DNA of 64,000 bases from Ichthyophis bannanicus (taxonomy: Eukaryota > Chordata > Amphibia > Gymnophiona > Ichthyophiidae). Below are positions 32,480-44,335 of this stretch, one piece after another. Made by a program: the position numbers and the translations under genes. The notes beneath the pieces are model-generated. The model saw only the letters and a program-made list of their open reading frames with translations, was not told the DNA's origin and ran no database searches. Location of the stretch: positions 1,233,033,312 through 1,233,097,311 of the forward strand of contig CM066031.1 of the NCBI GenBank assembly GCA_033557465.1, given 5' to 3'. Positions within the stretch are counted from its first letter, which is position 1. Each line of letters begins with the position of its first letter.

Positions 32480-34454
32480 CGGTGCCAATCTTAAAACCTA
32501 CGCATGTAAGTTTTGGCATTTATGCATAAGAACATAAGATATGCCAACAATGGAATATGCAGGAAGAGTCAATCTGAGAAAAAATGAAAGAAGCAAGATG
32601 GATTAAGCCAAAAAGATAAGTAAAGACCATTGAAGCGCTTACATTTTTTTTTAATAATATGGTAATAATTGGCTGGTGGAAGGTTTTTGACTGGTGATGT
32701 AAAGTTTTGTGAGCCTTGGATAAGCCAGTGGTTTAGACCGAGGTCTTTTTTTTCTTCCGCACTTAACAAGGGATGTGTGAGCAGTGCAGCAGCATAGGGC
32801 GTAAGTACGGAATGGGGGCTGATGTCATCACTGGACTTCCAGGAAGCCCAATGAGAGTGAGTTCCTGCATGTGGAGGGGAGGGGGCACCATGTTCACGAG
32901 CTGTACAGGGCACGTTTCTAGGTTGGTATAGTCCTGTCTTGTAGCAATAAATAAAACTCAGAGTTTGACAACTGCCAATGAGTTTCTTGTATATAATCAC
33001 CTTTATATAGCACTTCAATAGCTTCATCCTTGTCAGTGCTTTTAATGATAATCTCATTATCAGCTTTGAACAGTTGTCACTAGGACATTGATAGGTTCTC
33101 GAAAGCTAGATCATTATGTTATGAAAGACAAATCCATTTTCACCAGAAACAGAAATATACCTAATACGTATATGATCTGGAGGCTATGGTTGGGTCCACT
33201 TTAAAGATTTGGACTCAAGGTGTCTCACGCAAAAGATGTGAAAAAACAGCTTAAAATGCAAACTTTTTGATGAATTTTTGGATATATATTGGGAAGGAAA
33301 AGACATGAAAAGCATTAGAGCAGACAAAAGATAGTCCTTTACTGAGCAACGAAATCTGTCAGGCGATAGACACTTACTGACATTAATCATTGCAGATTGC
33401 AGTGAGTCAATGACCTGGAGAGAAGATTTGAAGTCCCATTGTACATCAAATTCCTCTGAGATGAGGAGCAGCTCTGTTCTGCATGGAAACTGTGTAAAAG
33501 AGCACCAAAAAAAGTTGAGCTGGGATGAGTGATTCTCCTAATTCCATCCTTCAGATGAATCCTCAGCAAACAAATCAAATGTAATCTTGTTGCGACAAAC
33601 AAGATCCAAATTTGGGTGCTTCCAAGGTTAAATGTGGCCCTGCTTTTAACATATTTTGCATATATAAATTTATCTAGTTTCATATTCTAAATATCACTTT
33701 TGAAGGAGGCGATATTAGCATTAAAACTTAATAGCTGGGAATACTCAATGGGTACTTAATCGAATTGAATTGAATTTAATAACAGCACAAATTTGAAGTA
33801 TAGACAATTCACTTTGCTCTTAAGATTATATAGCGCACCGTCAAGCTCAGATCTCAGATGTTCTACTAGCATTTTAGCCTGATCAATGAGCAAAAGCATC
33901 AGATCTACTAATATGTGATGAGTATTTTATTCTATTCAAAGATTTCTTGAGTATTTGATACCAATAATGGTATCTTGGAGTTTTCTTAGATCCAAACTTG
34001 AATAGGAAAAATCTTTCCTTTTTATTCCAATACATTTTAATTATGGAATATATTATTAGAACATTAAACTCATTGTAATTACTGTAACTGCAGTGTTTAA
34101 TATGCTTAACATGTATGCCTGTGTACTGGGGAACAATGATTGATTGTTAACCTTGGCAACAAACCAAGTGAGTTACAACAGAATCTAACAGCTTGATTGA
34201 AAGCATGCTGAAACAAAGCGTGTATACATTGGAAATAGTATCAAGTCCTTAAACTTTCCAAAGGATATCATATTAAACTGTCATATCAGAAATAAGGTTG
34301 TTTGATCCTTCCAAGCATTTATTATAAAATGAGATCATTATTTTAACGTGAAGACAGAACACTGTGTCACTAAGGAATTAGGAATGGAGAATAATTTAAC
34401 ACTAAGAAAAGTAAAAATGGGAGAATATGTTCTCTTAGGCTTCTGCAGCTAGCA
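32480..34454. other. No gene seen; ERV left flank
   Basis: A/T-rich unassigned sequence up to the provirus. Frames at 32569-33057 and 33387-33683 (minus) show no domain I recognise. Confidence 0.4.
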
Positions 34455-34458
34455 TCAT

Positions 34459-35019
34459 TGCTGTAGCAAAGTGCAATCAATGAATAAATCCAGGAGTCAA
34501 TTGACAGGGTCCAAGCCAGTTTATTGTGCACAGGCCCAGTCAGTCAAAGCTTCAAAAGGAACTGAGCAAATGTTTCTACAGAGACATAACCATTTATACC
34601 TCTTTTTCAGTTTGATACATGAGAACTTTCTATTGGTTCCAACTCGATACATGCAAACTTCTCATTGGTTTTACATTCCCTGCACCTGTCCAATTAGAAA
34701 TCCCTCCGGAGCCTAGCAACCAGCCCCCTCCCTTAGGATTGCTCTAACAATGGTGCAGTTCTTGATTTTGTTACTTCTCTACTGCAAGGTTATCCCTAGC
34801 TTCAGGAATGCATGTATTGAAACATTTCTTTTCTTTCACACACAAGAGAATAATGGAAGACTTATGAATTCATAAAAACTTCTTATTAAGCACTTTAAAA
34901 CTGTTTTCTCATTTCTCACAGATTTTTGGTTCTTTTCTAGCTATAATGGGAGTTAGGATCCAGGCCTAACTTACAGGCCTTTCATAGTAGCAGGCCATGC
35001 TAAGCCATAGCCTACCACA
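34459..35019 (-). repeat. 3' LTR (561 bp)
   Basis: Minus strand starts TGTGGTAGGC and ends TTGCTACAGCA. TATA box TATAAATGG (complement at 34593-34598) and polyadenylation signal AATAAA (complement at 34520-34525) are in the expected order. Differs from the 5' LTR by about ten small changes and one rearranged CATGCTAAGCCAT segment. Confidence 0.92.
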
Positions 35020-35031
35020 TCCCCCCCTTTG
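35020..35031 (-). promoter_or_regulatory. Polypurine tract
   Basis: AAAGGGGGGGA directly next to the 3' LTR on the minus strand, the usual primer for plus-strand DNA synthesis. Confidence 0.85.
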
Positions 35032-35093
35032 ATTATTCTCACCCGCAAGTGAGAAAGGGTGAGAATTAAATCACTCATTAGTCAATTAACACA

Positions 35094-37175
35094 TTATACT
35101 GGTGTAATAGCACCATCGTGGGGTATAGGGTAATATTGCCACATAGCTAATACCTTCGCAGCTGCCTTCCGTTCTATAGTGTTATCAATTGTTGAAGTTA
35201 TCATACGCAAGAAAAGGGGTAGGAGACAAGGGAGCAATAAGCACATGGCTAGTATGAACAGTACAATAAACATAAGGGCTTTTAGACCACCAATCCATGA
35301 AAATAATGAACCAAACCACCCATCCATCTTCAAACTGTGTCAGGTCTGGACAGGCACAAATGTCTGCTCTCTCATCTGGGTGGCTAGATCTTCAACTACA
35401 TGCCCATTGTTATCAATCTGTAAACAGCAATTACTTAAGTTTAACTTTCCACATACCCCACCTTCAGCTGCTAACAAATAATCTAAAGCTAAACGATTTT
35501 GATAAATGGCTGTGCGCATTTGCGTACTTTGCTTAACCAACAGAGTTAGTGCTTTACTAGTTTCATTAGTTATTATTTCAACAACAGCTTGCAAACGTAT
35601 TATTCGATTAATCATATAAACAGGAGTACGATATCCCCATGTCCCAACCTGCTCCCAAGTAGCAGGTCCATAGTATGAGATAATTCTCTCAGGCGGCCAT
35701 TCTTCAGATGTCGCATCCCATTTGTCCCATTGGCCTATCTTCAAGGCCTCCTTCAGCTGTCGACTTCTGTACACAGGATATCCCAGTTGTTCTCCCTGGG
35801 ACATAGGCAAAAGGAAAAAGGAAGGTCGTATGGTTCCCAATACACATGCTCTTCCCCAGTGGTGAGGGAGCCTAGCATATGCTCGGGTTCCGCAAATCCA
35901 GTCCAGTCCAGGTGGTGCTTGCCAGGAATTATATGCTGCTAAATTAGTCCAGATACTGGCAAGTTTGGGAAACTGAACTAGAGGATTGGAAGGTTCAGTA
36001 GTGTTGACTCCTGACCACCAAGACGTCTTCTTAGTGGTACTGTTGTAGAACGTCTGATTGAGACAGACCAGCTGCCCCACTTCCATATTAAACAATGGTC
36101 CATAGCGAGAAAAACATAAGTTACCCACAATGGAGTGGGCCAGTACCCATTCACTTGTGGTATTGTGTATATTAGTCTGATTATATGGAATAGAATAGTT
36201 CAGTTCTTATGCTTCCCAATGCCATTGGTTTCCCATCGTTGTTCCTCGACAAAATAAACAGTCTGAAACATGGAGACTAGATGCAACTGCTCCCGCTAAC
36301 TCAAGAAACAAGTTCTGGGAGGCAGGAGGAATTTCAAACTCTGCTTTCATGGCTTCATAGAAGGAGTGATGTATACGATAGGGTGAGGATACATGGGTCT
36401 TGGTGTTTAATTGCAGATATAAGATAGTCCCAGGATCTATACCTCCTCCTGCTATACGCAACCCAAACTTGTATCCTTGCTTCCATTGGCTGGGGTTGAC
36501 TATGAGGAGTTGCAGGGGATTACAGGCACCTTTCTGGCATTTCTTGGGCTCTGGTAGTCTGATCTTTGTTAAGCTGCCTTTGCGGTGATCACCATCTCGT
36601 CCCAAAGGTGCATTCTTCCAGGTAGCAAAATATACGCAGTCCCATTTTGGGCAAAAGTAATCATGTTTAGATGTAGTGGTGTAAATGGTGGCTGCAGAAC
36701 TTTCCCCTGTACACCGTCCCCATCCATAGGCTCCTTCTGGACACATATATTTATCATCATGATAGTATGCTCGCTCCCATGACCCACATCTGTGGTAAGC
36801 ATTTCTGTTAATTGCATCACAAGCATCAAAGTTCAAGATAATTGGTTTTGTGGGGTTTGCAAGGGGTTTTGTCGCATTTAGGATGGCTCCATCTTCATCA
36901 TTCCAGCGTATCTCAAATGTATAATATGAAGGGTTTTGTCGCGGATTATAACAAGTCTTACTTTTCCCCTTCGTGCAAATATTCAGTTCGGTGCCATTAT
37001 AAATACACCGGCTGACTGCACCAGTGCAAGTATAGTAGGAGTGATAGAGTAAAGTCTGAGTAATCTTTTGTCCTGTTCGGGTGGTGGTTATGCAAGCTGC
37101 ACAAGGGGGTAGGGCAAAAGTCTTTTCCAGGATTCCCAGGATCACCACTCCCACAAGGTAATAGTGAAAGAACAT
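35094..37175 (-). pseudogene. env: ERV env, two internal stops
   Basis: Envelope glycoprotein, whose family role is receptor binding (SU) and membrane fusion (TM). One reading frame runs across the gene, with a TAA at 36207-36209 and a TGA at 35340-35342. The N-terminus has a hydrophobic signal peptide (about residues 4-22). SU is cysteine-rich with several N-x-S/T sites, and a CXXC motif (CLFC, 36249-36260) typical of SU-TM disulfide exchange. TM shows a heptad region, a QNRLALDYLL immunosuppressive-like segment and a downstream cysteine cluster near 35425-35455 with seven residues between the single C and the CC pair. A strongly hydrophobic span lies near 35225-35285. A clear furin site and fusion peptide are not obvious. 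Inactive. Confidence 0.9.
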
Positions 37176-37294
37176 TGTGATTACAGTCTTTGGAGGTTAA
37201 TCTGGAAAGTTGGGTATGATGAACTTGTTGAGTTTTCTTCTGTTTCTGCTGTGATGGTCACTCTTGCGTGACAAAGGTAGATTCTGAAGATTCT

Positions 37295-40200
37295 CTATAA
37301 TGCTGGCTGTCTCCTCAAGGTGAGTTGCAATGGAGTCTCGGGATCATTCACGGACATCCATTGGCCAGGATCCGGAGCAGCTGCTGGCTTCACTCGACTG
37401 TGGTGGATCCAGGGTTCAAATTCTGCAACTTTCACTGTGGTAGGGGTTGACAGCGCCAGTGGGGTCTTTCTCCACTCTTTCACCCACACGGATGTTCCTG
37501 GCTTGAAGGGATGCAGAGGCTCGGTCAGGTTGATGGGTAGTCGATCTTGCATCCATGTTTGGAGATTCTGCAAGACAGAACCTAAAGCTAATAGTTCTTG
37601 TCTAGTTATTTCAGATCCTATCTGTCTCATGTCTCCCTTTATTCCCTGCACTATGGGTGGAGGTCGCCCATACAAAATCTCAAAAGGGGAGACTCCTAAC
37701 GATCGGCTAAACGTATCCTAAGAAGGGCTATAGGGAGAACTTGGAGCCACTTCAGGTGTGTTTCTTGGCAAAGCTTGGATAACTGAGTTTTCAAGGTTCT
37801 ATTCATACGCTCTACTTTTCCTGAGCTCTGGGGACTGTAAGCAGTGTGTAACTTCCATTTTATTTGCAGAGCTTGAGCTAACTGTTGGGTCACTTGGGAT
37901 ACAAATGATGGACCATTATCTGACCCTATAGTTGATGGTATTCCGAATCAGGGAATGATCTCATGAAGCAATACCCTAGTGACTTCTCGGGCTTTCTCAG
38001 TTCGGGTGGGGTAGGCTTCCACCCACCCCGAAAATGTGCAGACTAACACTAACATATAGTGATATCCATTTGCACGGGGCATTTCAGCAAAGTCTACCTG
38101 TATATCACTCATTGGCGTCACTCCTACTGACTGAACTCTTGGGGGAGGAACAGGACCTTGCTTGGCATTATTTTTGGCACATATCAGGCATTGCTGTGCC
38201 ACCGAGGCGGTCAGGGATCCTAGCAGTGAAATACAAAAATTGGGTCTCAGGGCTTTTTCCATGGCTGTTTTTCCATAGTGTGTGGCTTGGTGAAAAGCTT
38301 GAACAAAGGCTGGCCCTAATGCTTCAGGGATGACTGTAGGACCTGGAGGTGGACTACCTTCTGCGGGTGGCAACACTATCCAACCTAGTTCTGTCAAGAC
38401 TCCTCCCTCCTTTTCACAATAATAGTCTAACTCTCTTGTAGTGTATCGGGGTGCCCAGGAACTGAGGGGCACAGGGAATAGAGCTGCTTGCATTACAGTA
38501 TCTTGGGTCCTAACTTGTCCTGTGGTGGCTGCCTTTCGGGCTGTGGCATCTGCAAATCTATTCCCTCAGGTGACTTCTCCTGCTCCTGCCTGATGACTTC
38601 GGCAGTGCATGACTGCCACTTGTTTGGGGGCCCACACAGCATCTAATAACATCAATATCTCGAGCCCATACCTAATGGCCTTACCCCCTGAGGTGATCAA
38701 CCCTCACTCTTTATACAAGGCTCCATGTGCATGCAAAGTAGTGAAAGCATATTTGGAATCTGTGTACACATTTATGCGGAGTCCTTCTCCTAACGTCAAG
38801 GCTCTGGTGAGGGCTATCAATTCAGCTTTCTTTGCAGAGGTTCCTGGGGTCAGGGCTGAGGACTCAACTACCAGATCAAGGGTCACCACTGCATATCCAG
38901 CACAACAATGTCCATTGATGACCAAACTGCTTCCATCCACAAAGAAAGTCCGTTCAGGGTCCTCTAGAGGGACATCGGTCAAATCAGGGCGACTTGAAAA
39001 TACAGTGTCCATGGTTTCTAAGCAATTATGATCAGGTGGCCAAAGACCAATTGGAAACAACGTAGCAGGGTTCAGAGCTTGACTGACTTTCAACTGTATC
39101 CGGGGGTTTTCGCACAGCATGCTCTGATATTTCAACATTCGTGCATTGGTTAGCCAGAAGTTTCCTTTGTGTTCCATGAGAGTCAGAACAGAGTGTGGCA
39201 CGGTGACTTGAAGAGTTTGTCCCAGTGTGAGTTTATCTGATTCGCCCACTAGGAGGGCTGTTGTTGCAACAGCTCTCAAACAAGGGGACCATCCTTTTGC
39301 AACTACATCCAATTGTTTTGACAGATAGGCCACTGGTCGTTGCCATGATCCAAGAGATTGAGTCAATACTCCCAATGCGTTTCCTTGTGACTCATGGACA
39401 AAAAGATGGAAAGGCTTCTGAACATCTGGAAGACCTAAAGCTGGGGATGACATCAGGGCCTTCTTCAGGGACTGGAATGCTGCATCTTGCTCAGGTCCCC
39501 ATTCTAGTGGAGATTTTTCCATTCCTTTGGTGACTTGGTATAGTGGTTTTGCAATCAGCGTGAAGTTGGGGATCCATATGCGACAGTATCCCACGGCCCC
39601 CAGGAAGGCTCTTACTTGCCTCCTAGTGGTTGGAGTAGGGATACTGCATACAGCTTCTTTGCATTCTGGTCCTAGATGTCGGATCCCACTGGACAACTGG
39701 AATCCTAGATACTTGACTTCAGTTTGCATAGTTGTGCTTTGGCTCTTGAGACTTTGTATCCAGCCTCTTTGAGAAGGTACAAGAGTTCACTAGTAGCTTG
39801 TAGGCATTCACTTTCTGAGTTGGTGGCTATGAGCAAGTCATCTACATACTGAAGAAGAACCCTCTTTCCTGGGTCCACTGGGTAACTTGAGAGATCTTGA
39901 TTCAGGGCAGCACTGAAGAGGGTAGGTGAATTCTTGAATCCTTGGGGTAATCTGGTCCAGGTGAGCTGGCCCCGCCTTCCTGTTGTGGGGTCTTGCCATT
40001 CAAAAGTGAATAAAAGTTGACTGGTGGGGGCTAGGTGCACACAGAAAAAGGCATCTTTCAGGTCCAGGACGGTGAAGTGAGTAGCCTCAGCAGGGATCAG
40101 TCCCAAGAGAGTATAAGGGTTTGGTACTACAGGGTGTATAGTTTCAACTGCATCATTTACTCGCCTTAGGTCTTGTACTGGGCGGTAGTCCCCTGTCCCA

Positions 40201-40820
40201 GGCTTCTTTACTGGGAGAAGGGGGGTGTTCCAAGGTGACTGGCATTCCTTGAGAAGTCCGTACTTCAGCAGTTTCATCAAATGGCAGTGGATTCCTTCAA
40301 TGGCTGGTCGAGGGAGAGGATACTGCTTCACATGCACTGGTTCCACTCCTGGCTTGAGGGTGACAATGACAGGAGCTATGTTCTTTGCTAGGCCAGGTGG
40401 ATTATCTTCTGCCCATACTTCAGGTGGGGCTCTGAGGTTGGTAGGTATACAGGGACTAGTTGACTTTATTGGAGGTGCACTATAGAACCGCCACTCTTCT
40501 TCTCGGGGAACAGTGAGCAACATCAATCCAGCAGGCTTTGGGTTCACAGTCATTTTCATTTCTCCCCCTTCAGCAAAAGATATTTGTGCCTGGAGCTTAG
40601 CAAGCATGTCTCGGCCCAGTAGTGGAATAGGGCACTCAGGCATATACAAGAACTGGTGCGTTATCTTCTGTCCCCCTAGTTCACACATGCGGTTCTGTAA
40701 GAATGACTTTGTGGCTTTATTTCCAGTGGCTCCCACAATGGTGACAGATCTTGAGGACAAAGGAGCTACTGGCTTGGCTACTACTGAATGTTCTGCTCCC
40801 GTATCTACCATAAATTCCAT
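37295..40820 (-). pseudogene. pol: ERV pro-pol: protease, RT, RNase H, integrase
   Basis: Enzymes for maturation, reverse transcription and integration. Protease: MVDTGAEHS at the start (40820 downward) and LLGRDML. RT: LPQGFKNSPTLF and YVDDLL (39820-39960 region), ending near 39705 where homology shifts frame into 38704-39729 (connection and RNase H: VDGSS, KAELIAL, YTDSKYAF). Integrase: an H-x3-H and C-x2-C zinc site and the first catalytic Asp at 37948-38493, the Glu-containing region at 37696-37893, then a C-terminal domain at 37295-37675 after another shift. In-frame TGA codons at 38704-38706, 38566-38568 and 37948-37950. The protease frame is -1 relative to gag. Not functional. Confidence 0.93.
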
Positions 40821-40858
40821 GTATTGGTCCCCAGGGTAAACTTGGAGCCCGGTCTGGC

Positions 40859-42600
40859 CTAGTCTTCATCTATGTCATCCAGGTCATAGCCCGTTGCTAC
40901 TGCCACTCCCTCAATGGCTTCCTCCCTCTCCTGCTGGAACTGTGTTCGGTTCATTCCTCCTCTCCTTTGAAATCGTCCTCCTGGCCTCCAGGGACTCCCT
41001 CCTCCCCTTGCAGGGGCGGAGTCCAAATGCGGGCACTCATTTCTCCAATGTCCTTCTTCCTTGCAGTAGGCGCACTGATTTACACCCAATTGAGTCCTTT
41101 CGCTTCCGCGGCCTCTTCCACATCCTCTGGTCCTTTGATTAGGAAAACCTCCTCCACGTCATTCGGTTATAGCGGCAGCAAGAAGATCTGCCTTCTTTTT
41201 CATCTTTCGTTCACTTTCTCTGTCTCGTTCATTTTCACGATTCACAAATACTTTCTGAGCGACTTCCATTAACTGTGCTGTATTCATGCCCGCAAATCCA
41301 TCCAATTTCTGCAATTTTCGCTTTATGTCTCTCTGGGACTGACTAACAAAGGCCGCATTTACCATGCGTAAATTTTCCTGAGCGGCGGGATCATATGGGG
41401 TATACAATCTATAAGCTTCAGACAACCGCTCATAAAAGGCCGCTGGGCTCTCATCTGGACCCTGGAGAACTTCCGATACTATCCCGATATTCATGGCCCT
41501 CTGGCCTCCCTTCTTCAGGCCCTGCAATAAGGCCTGGCGAAATCTGGTTAGGGCCGCCGCCCCCCTTTCATCATTCGGGTCCCACCCGGGATCTTCATTG
41601 GGATATTCTGCAACAGCTGCTTGTGGGGGATTTATTCCTCCCCCTTCTACAGGGTTTTCTTCTAACCAACGGAGGGCTGCTTGCCCGATTCGCCCTCGCT
41701 CCTCAGTAGTAAAGAGGGTAGACAGGAGTTGGCGACAATCGGCCCAGGTAGGCTGATGGGTTTGCATAATGCTAGACATTAATTTTGTTAATTCCTGAGG
41801 CTTGGCTGTATAGGATGCATAATGCGTTTTCCAGTTCAATAAATCTGTGGTGGAAAAGGGTACATAAACTAAGCTGGTTGGTCCTGGTGCCATCTGGCCC
41901 TGATCATTTAAAACAGGTATTCCAGGCACTTGGCATAATGGCATTAGGTGCCCTGCTTTCTCCTTCTTCTTGGGAGTTATGCTTCTTAAATCATAAGGCT
42001 CCCTGAACTGGCAGGAGGGCCTCCGCTTTCTATCTCGTCAGAGGACTCAAGTCCCCACGACGTGCTTGGGCCTGACTCAGGACTATCACTCGGGGTAGGG
42101 TGCTTCTTAGGCTGCTGCAGCGGTATTTTCTGGGGCTCCTCATCTGGCTCTACTTCAGGTCATGGTGCTGTGGGAACTAACTTCTGTGGGTGCTGGGGTA
42201 ACTTAGCCAGAATATCTGGGGACTCTGGGGCAGAATACACAGGCAGCTTCTCTTCCTTGACTTTTCTGGTTCCCCTAGTAGTAGCTACAAATATTTTACA
42301 GCGCTCCTCATAACAGCGCTTCATCCATGAGGGCTGCTGTTCACACACACTTAACCAGGAATCTATATAGGAGAACTGGTCAGGATACACTCTTAGTATA
42401 AGCTGATGAATTCGTAAAACTGTTTCTAAATCAACGGTGCCCCCACAGGGCCATGAAGCAGCTAATGCGGGCCACTCCCTTTCACATAACATTTTTAATC
42501 TGGATGGAGTCATTTTCATACCATAATCACCCGAAAATCCTTTACGGAAATTCTTGATCATACATGCCAACGGAGTTTGCGTGGACTCCGTCCTTCCCAT
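40859..42600 (-). pseudogene. gag: ERV gag: matrix, capsid, nucleocapsid
   Basis: Structural polyprotein. Matrix region 42160-42600 starts Met-Gly (possible myristoylation) and ends with PTAP, an ESCRT-recruiting late-domain motif, immediately before a TGA (42160-42162). A proline-rich p12-like part follows in the same frame. Capsid at 41159-41944 lies in a shifted frame; it has the basic and charged C-terminal run NRENERDRESERK known from gammaretroviral capsids and ends at a TGA (41159-41161). Nucleocapsid at 40859-41089, in the capsid frame, has one knuckle C-x2-C-x4-H-x4-C (CAYCKEEGHWRNEC). The gag stop is TAG. At least one frameshift and two premature stops. Confidence 0.92.
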
Positions 42601-43391
42601 AATCTGAACGTACCTACATACACTACCTACGTACTCTACTAACTACGTACACTACGTACACATAATGACGTACAAGACAACGAACAATAAGGATGGGTAG
42701 TATGGCTGTAGGTAAGGGGTCCGTACAGCCCACAGAACACAGGGAGGGAGGGGGACAAACACCACTCACTTCCTCCTTTTTGCGACCTGGGCACGGTCGC
42801 CCGGCCAGGAACTGCGCTACTTAGGAGTCCGCTCTCGCTTGGTCTGTATTTCAAGACCTCTCACTCACACAAGCAAGCATATTTCAACAGGAAATCATAT
42901 TTCAAGTGCCCAGGTTTTCTGACTAACTGACTATTTCAAACAAGAAGGGTCGATGGCTTCGGCTTCCGCTTTCCCTTACACGTAGCTTACTAGGACCACC
43001 CTTATGGGAGGTGATCAGGCTCCCTTGTCTCGCACACACTCATGCGAGATTTCCCAGTTAGTCTATACCCAATATACCAAATTAGTCCTACGCACGCAGG
43101 ACATTGTCCCAGGCTGTTCTTTCTGACTATCGAATCACAAAAATGTCTACTCACCGGATCCGGTCCCCGATACCATACCAGCTTCTGAGTTGGAACCTGG
43201 ACTCCCCCGGGTCGGAGGTGTTGGCCAGCTGGACCCGATGGCCCGCCGAGGCAGGCGGAACCCTCTCCGGCACAAAGGGGCCGGCGGCGCCTGAGGCTTC
43301 CCCCGCGGTCAGACAGACACGGTTCCAACCGGGCCAAACCTCAAGGCGAATTGCGTGGATTATTCACTTGAATACCATTTACCACTCACAC
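42601..43391 (-). promoter_or_regulatory. ERV 5' leader
   Basis: Untranslated region between primer site and gag, expected to hold the packaging signal and splice donor. Near 42610-42660 the words CTACGTACACTACGTACA repeat. No long conserved frame. Confidence 0.6.
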
Positions 43392-43409
43392 TTCCCGGCC
43401 AATGCACCA
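43392..43409 (-). promoter_or_regulatory. Primer-binding site for tRNA-Gly(GCC)
   Basis: Minus strand TGGTGCATTGGCCGGGAA, all 18 bases complementary to the 3' end of vertebrate tRNA-Gly(GCC) including CCA, as I remember that tRNA. It lies 6 bases inside the 5' LTR. Confidence 0.88.
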
Positions 43410-43415
43410 AGAATA

Positions 43416-43985
43416 TGCTGTAGCAAAGTGCAATCAATGAATAAATCCAGGAGTCAATTGACAGGGTCCAAGCCAGTTTATTGTGCACAGGCCCAGTCAG
43501 TCAAAGCTTCAAAAGGAACTGAGCAAAGGTTTCTACAAAGACATAACCATTTATACCTCTTTTTCAGTTTGATACATGAGAACTTTCTATTGGTTCCAAC
43601 TTGATACATGCAAACTTCTTATTGGTTTTACATTCCCTGCACCTGTCCAATTAGAAATCCCTCCGGAGCCCTCCGGAGCCCCCTCCCTTAGGATTGCTCT
43701 AACAATGGTGTAGTTCTTGATTTTGTTACTTCTCTACTGCAAGGTTATCTCTAGCTTCAGGAATGCATGTATGAAACATTTCTTTTCTTTCACACACAAG
43801 AGAATAATGGAAGACTTATGAATTCATAAAAACTTCTTATTAAGCACTTTAAAACAGTTTTCTCATTTCTCACAGATTTTTGGTTCTTTTCTAGCTATAA
43901 TGGGAGTTAGGATCCAGGCCTAACTTACAGGTAGGCCATGCTAAGCCATGATGTGGCAGGCCATGCTAAGCCATAGCCTACCACA
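43416..43985 (-). promoter_or_regulatory. 5' LTR (570 bp), proviral promoter
   Basis: Same ends as the 3' LTR. TATA box complement at 43550-43555 and AATAAA complement at 43478-43483. It contains a duplicated CCATGCTAAGCCATG segment near its U3 start (43926-43975) and a duplicated CCTCCGGAGCC near 43660-43680 that the 3' LTR lacks. Confidence 0.92.
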
Positions 43986-43989
43986 TCAT

Positions 43990-44335
43990 CATCTCAGCAG
44001 TTTTCCGGGCCATGCCATACCTTGACGCAGCCTGACCCAGAAAACTGCGAAGAATAGGAGAATATTTTTTACCTCTGCTGAATTGTGAAGCATAAAGCTG
44101 CACACCTCCAAGATACCAAATAGGGTAATGATCCTCAAACATCTGGTCTGAAGTCCTATTTCTAATTTGAAATAAGTCAAATCTCTTTATTCCTGATTAT
44201 AACTGATATGATAAGATGATTTGATAGCTGCGTGGATCTTTCAGTTTAAATTCTGAGTTTGCATCATAATTACAAATTAACATGTAACAAGGCATACTGT
44301 ACTGATGATTACTGCTGACCTGAACTCCTCATCCT
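43990..44335. other. No gene seen; ERV right flank
   Basis: Continuation of the pre-insertion sequence that ends at 34458. Unassigned. Confidence 0.4.

Larger units (their letters stand above)
34459..43985 (-). mobile_element. Endogenous gammaretrovirus-like provirus, 9.5 kb
   Basis: Complete provirus on the minus strand: 5' LTR 43416-43985, primer-binding site, leader, gag, pro-pol, env, polypurine tract and 3' LTR 34459-35019. The 4-bp target duplication tcat is at 34455-34458 and 43986-43989. A gag with one zinc knuckle, the RT and integrase types, and an env with CXXC and a cysteine-paired TM subunit support a gammaretrovirus-like (class I) lineage. All genes are inactivated by stops or shifts. 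LTRs look about 98% alike by eye, so integration was fairly recent on an evolutionary scale. Confidence 0.95.

Noticed and set aside
32569..33683. Minus-strand frames of 162 and 98 codons as possible host exons
   Set aside because: No domain, no consistent splice sites, and homologous non-coding repeats occur nearby.
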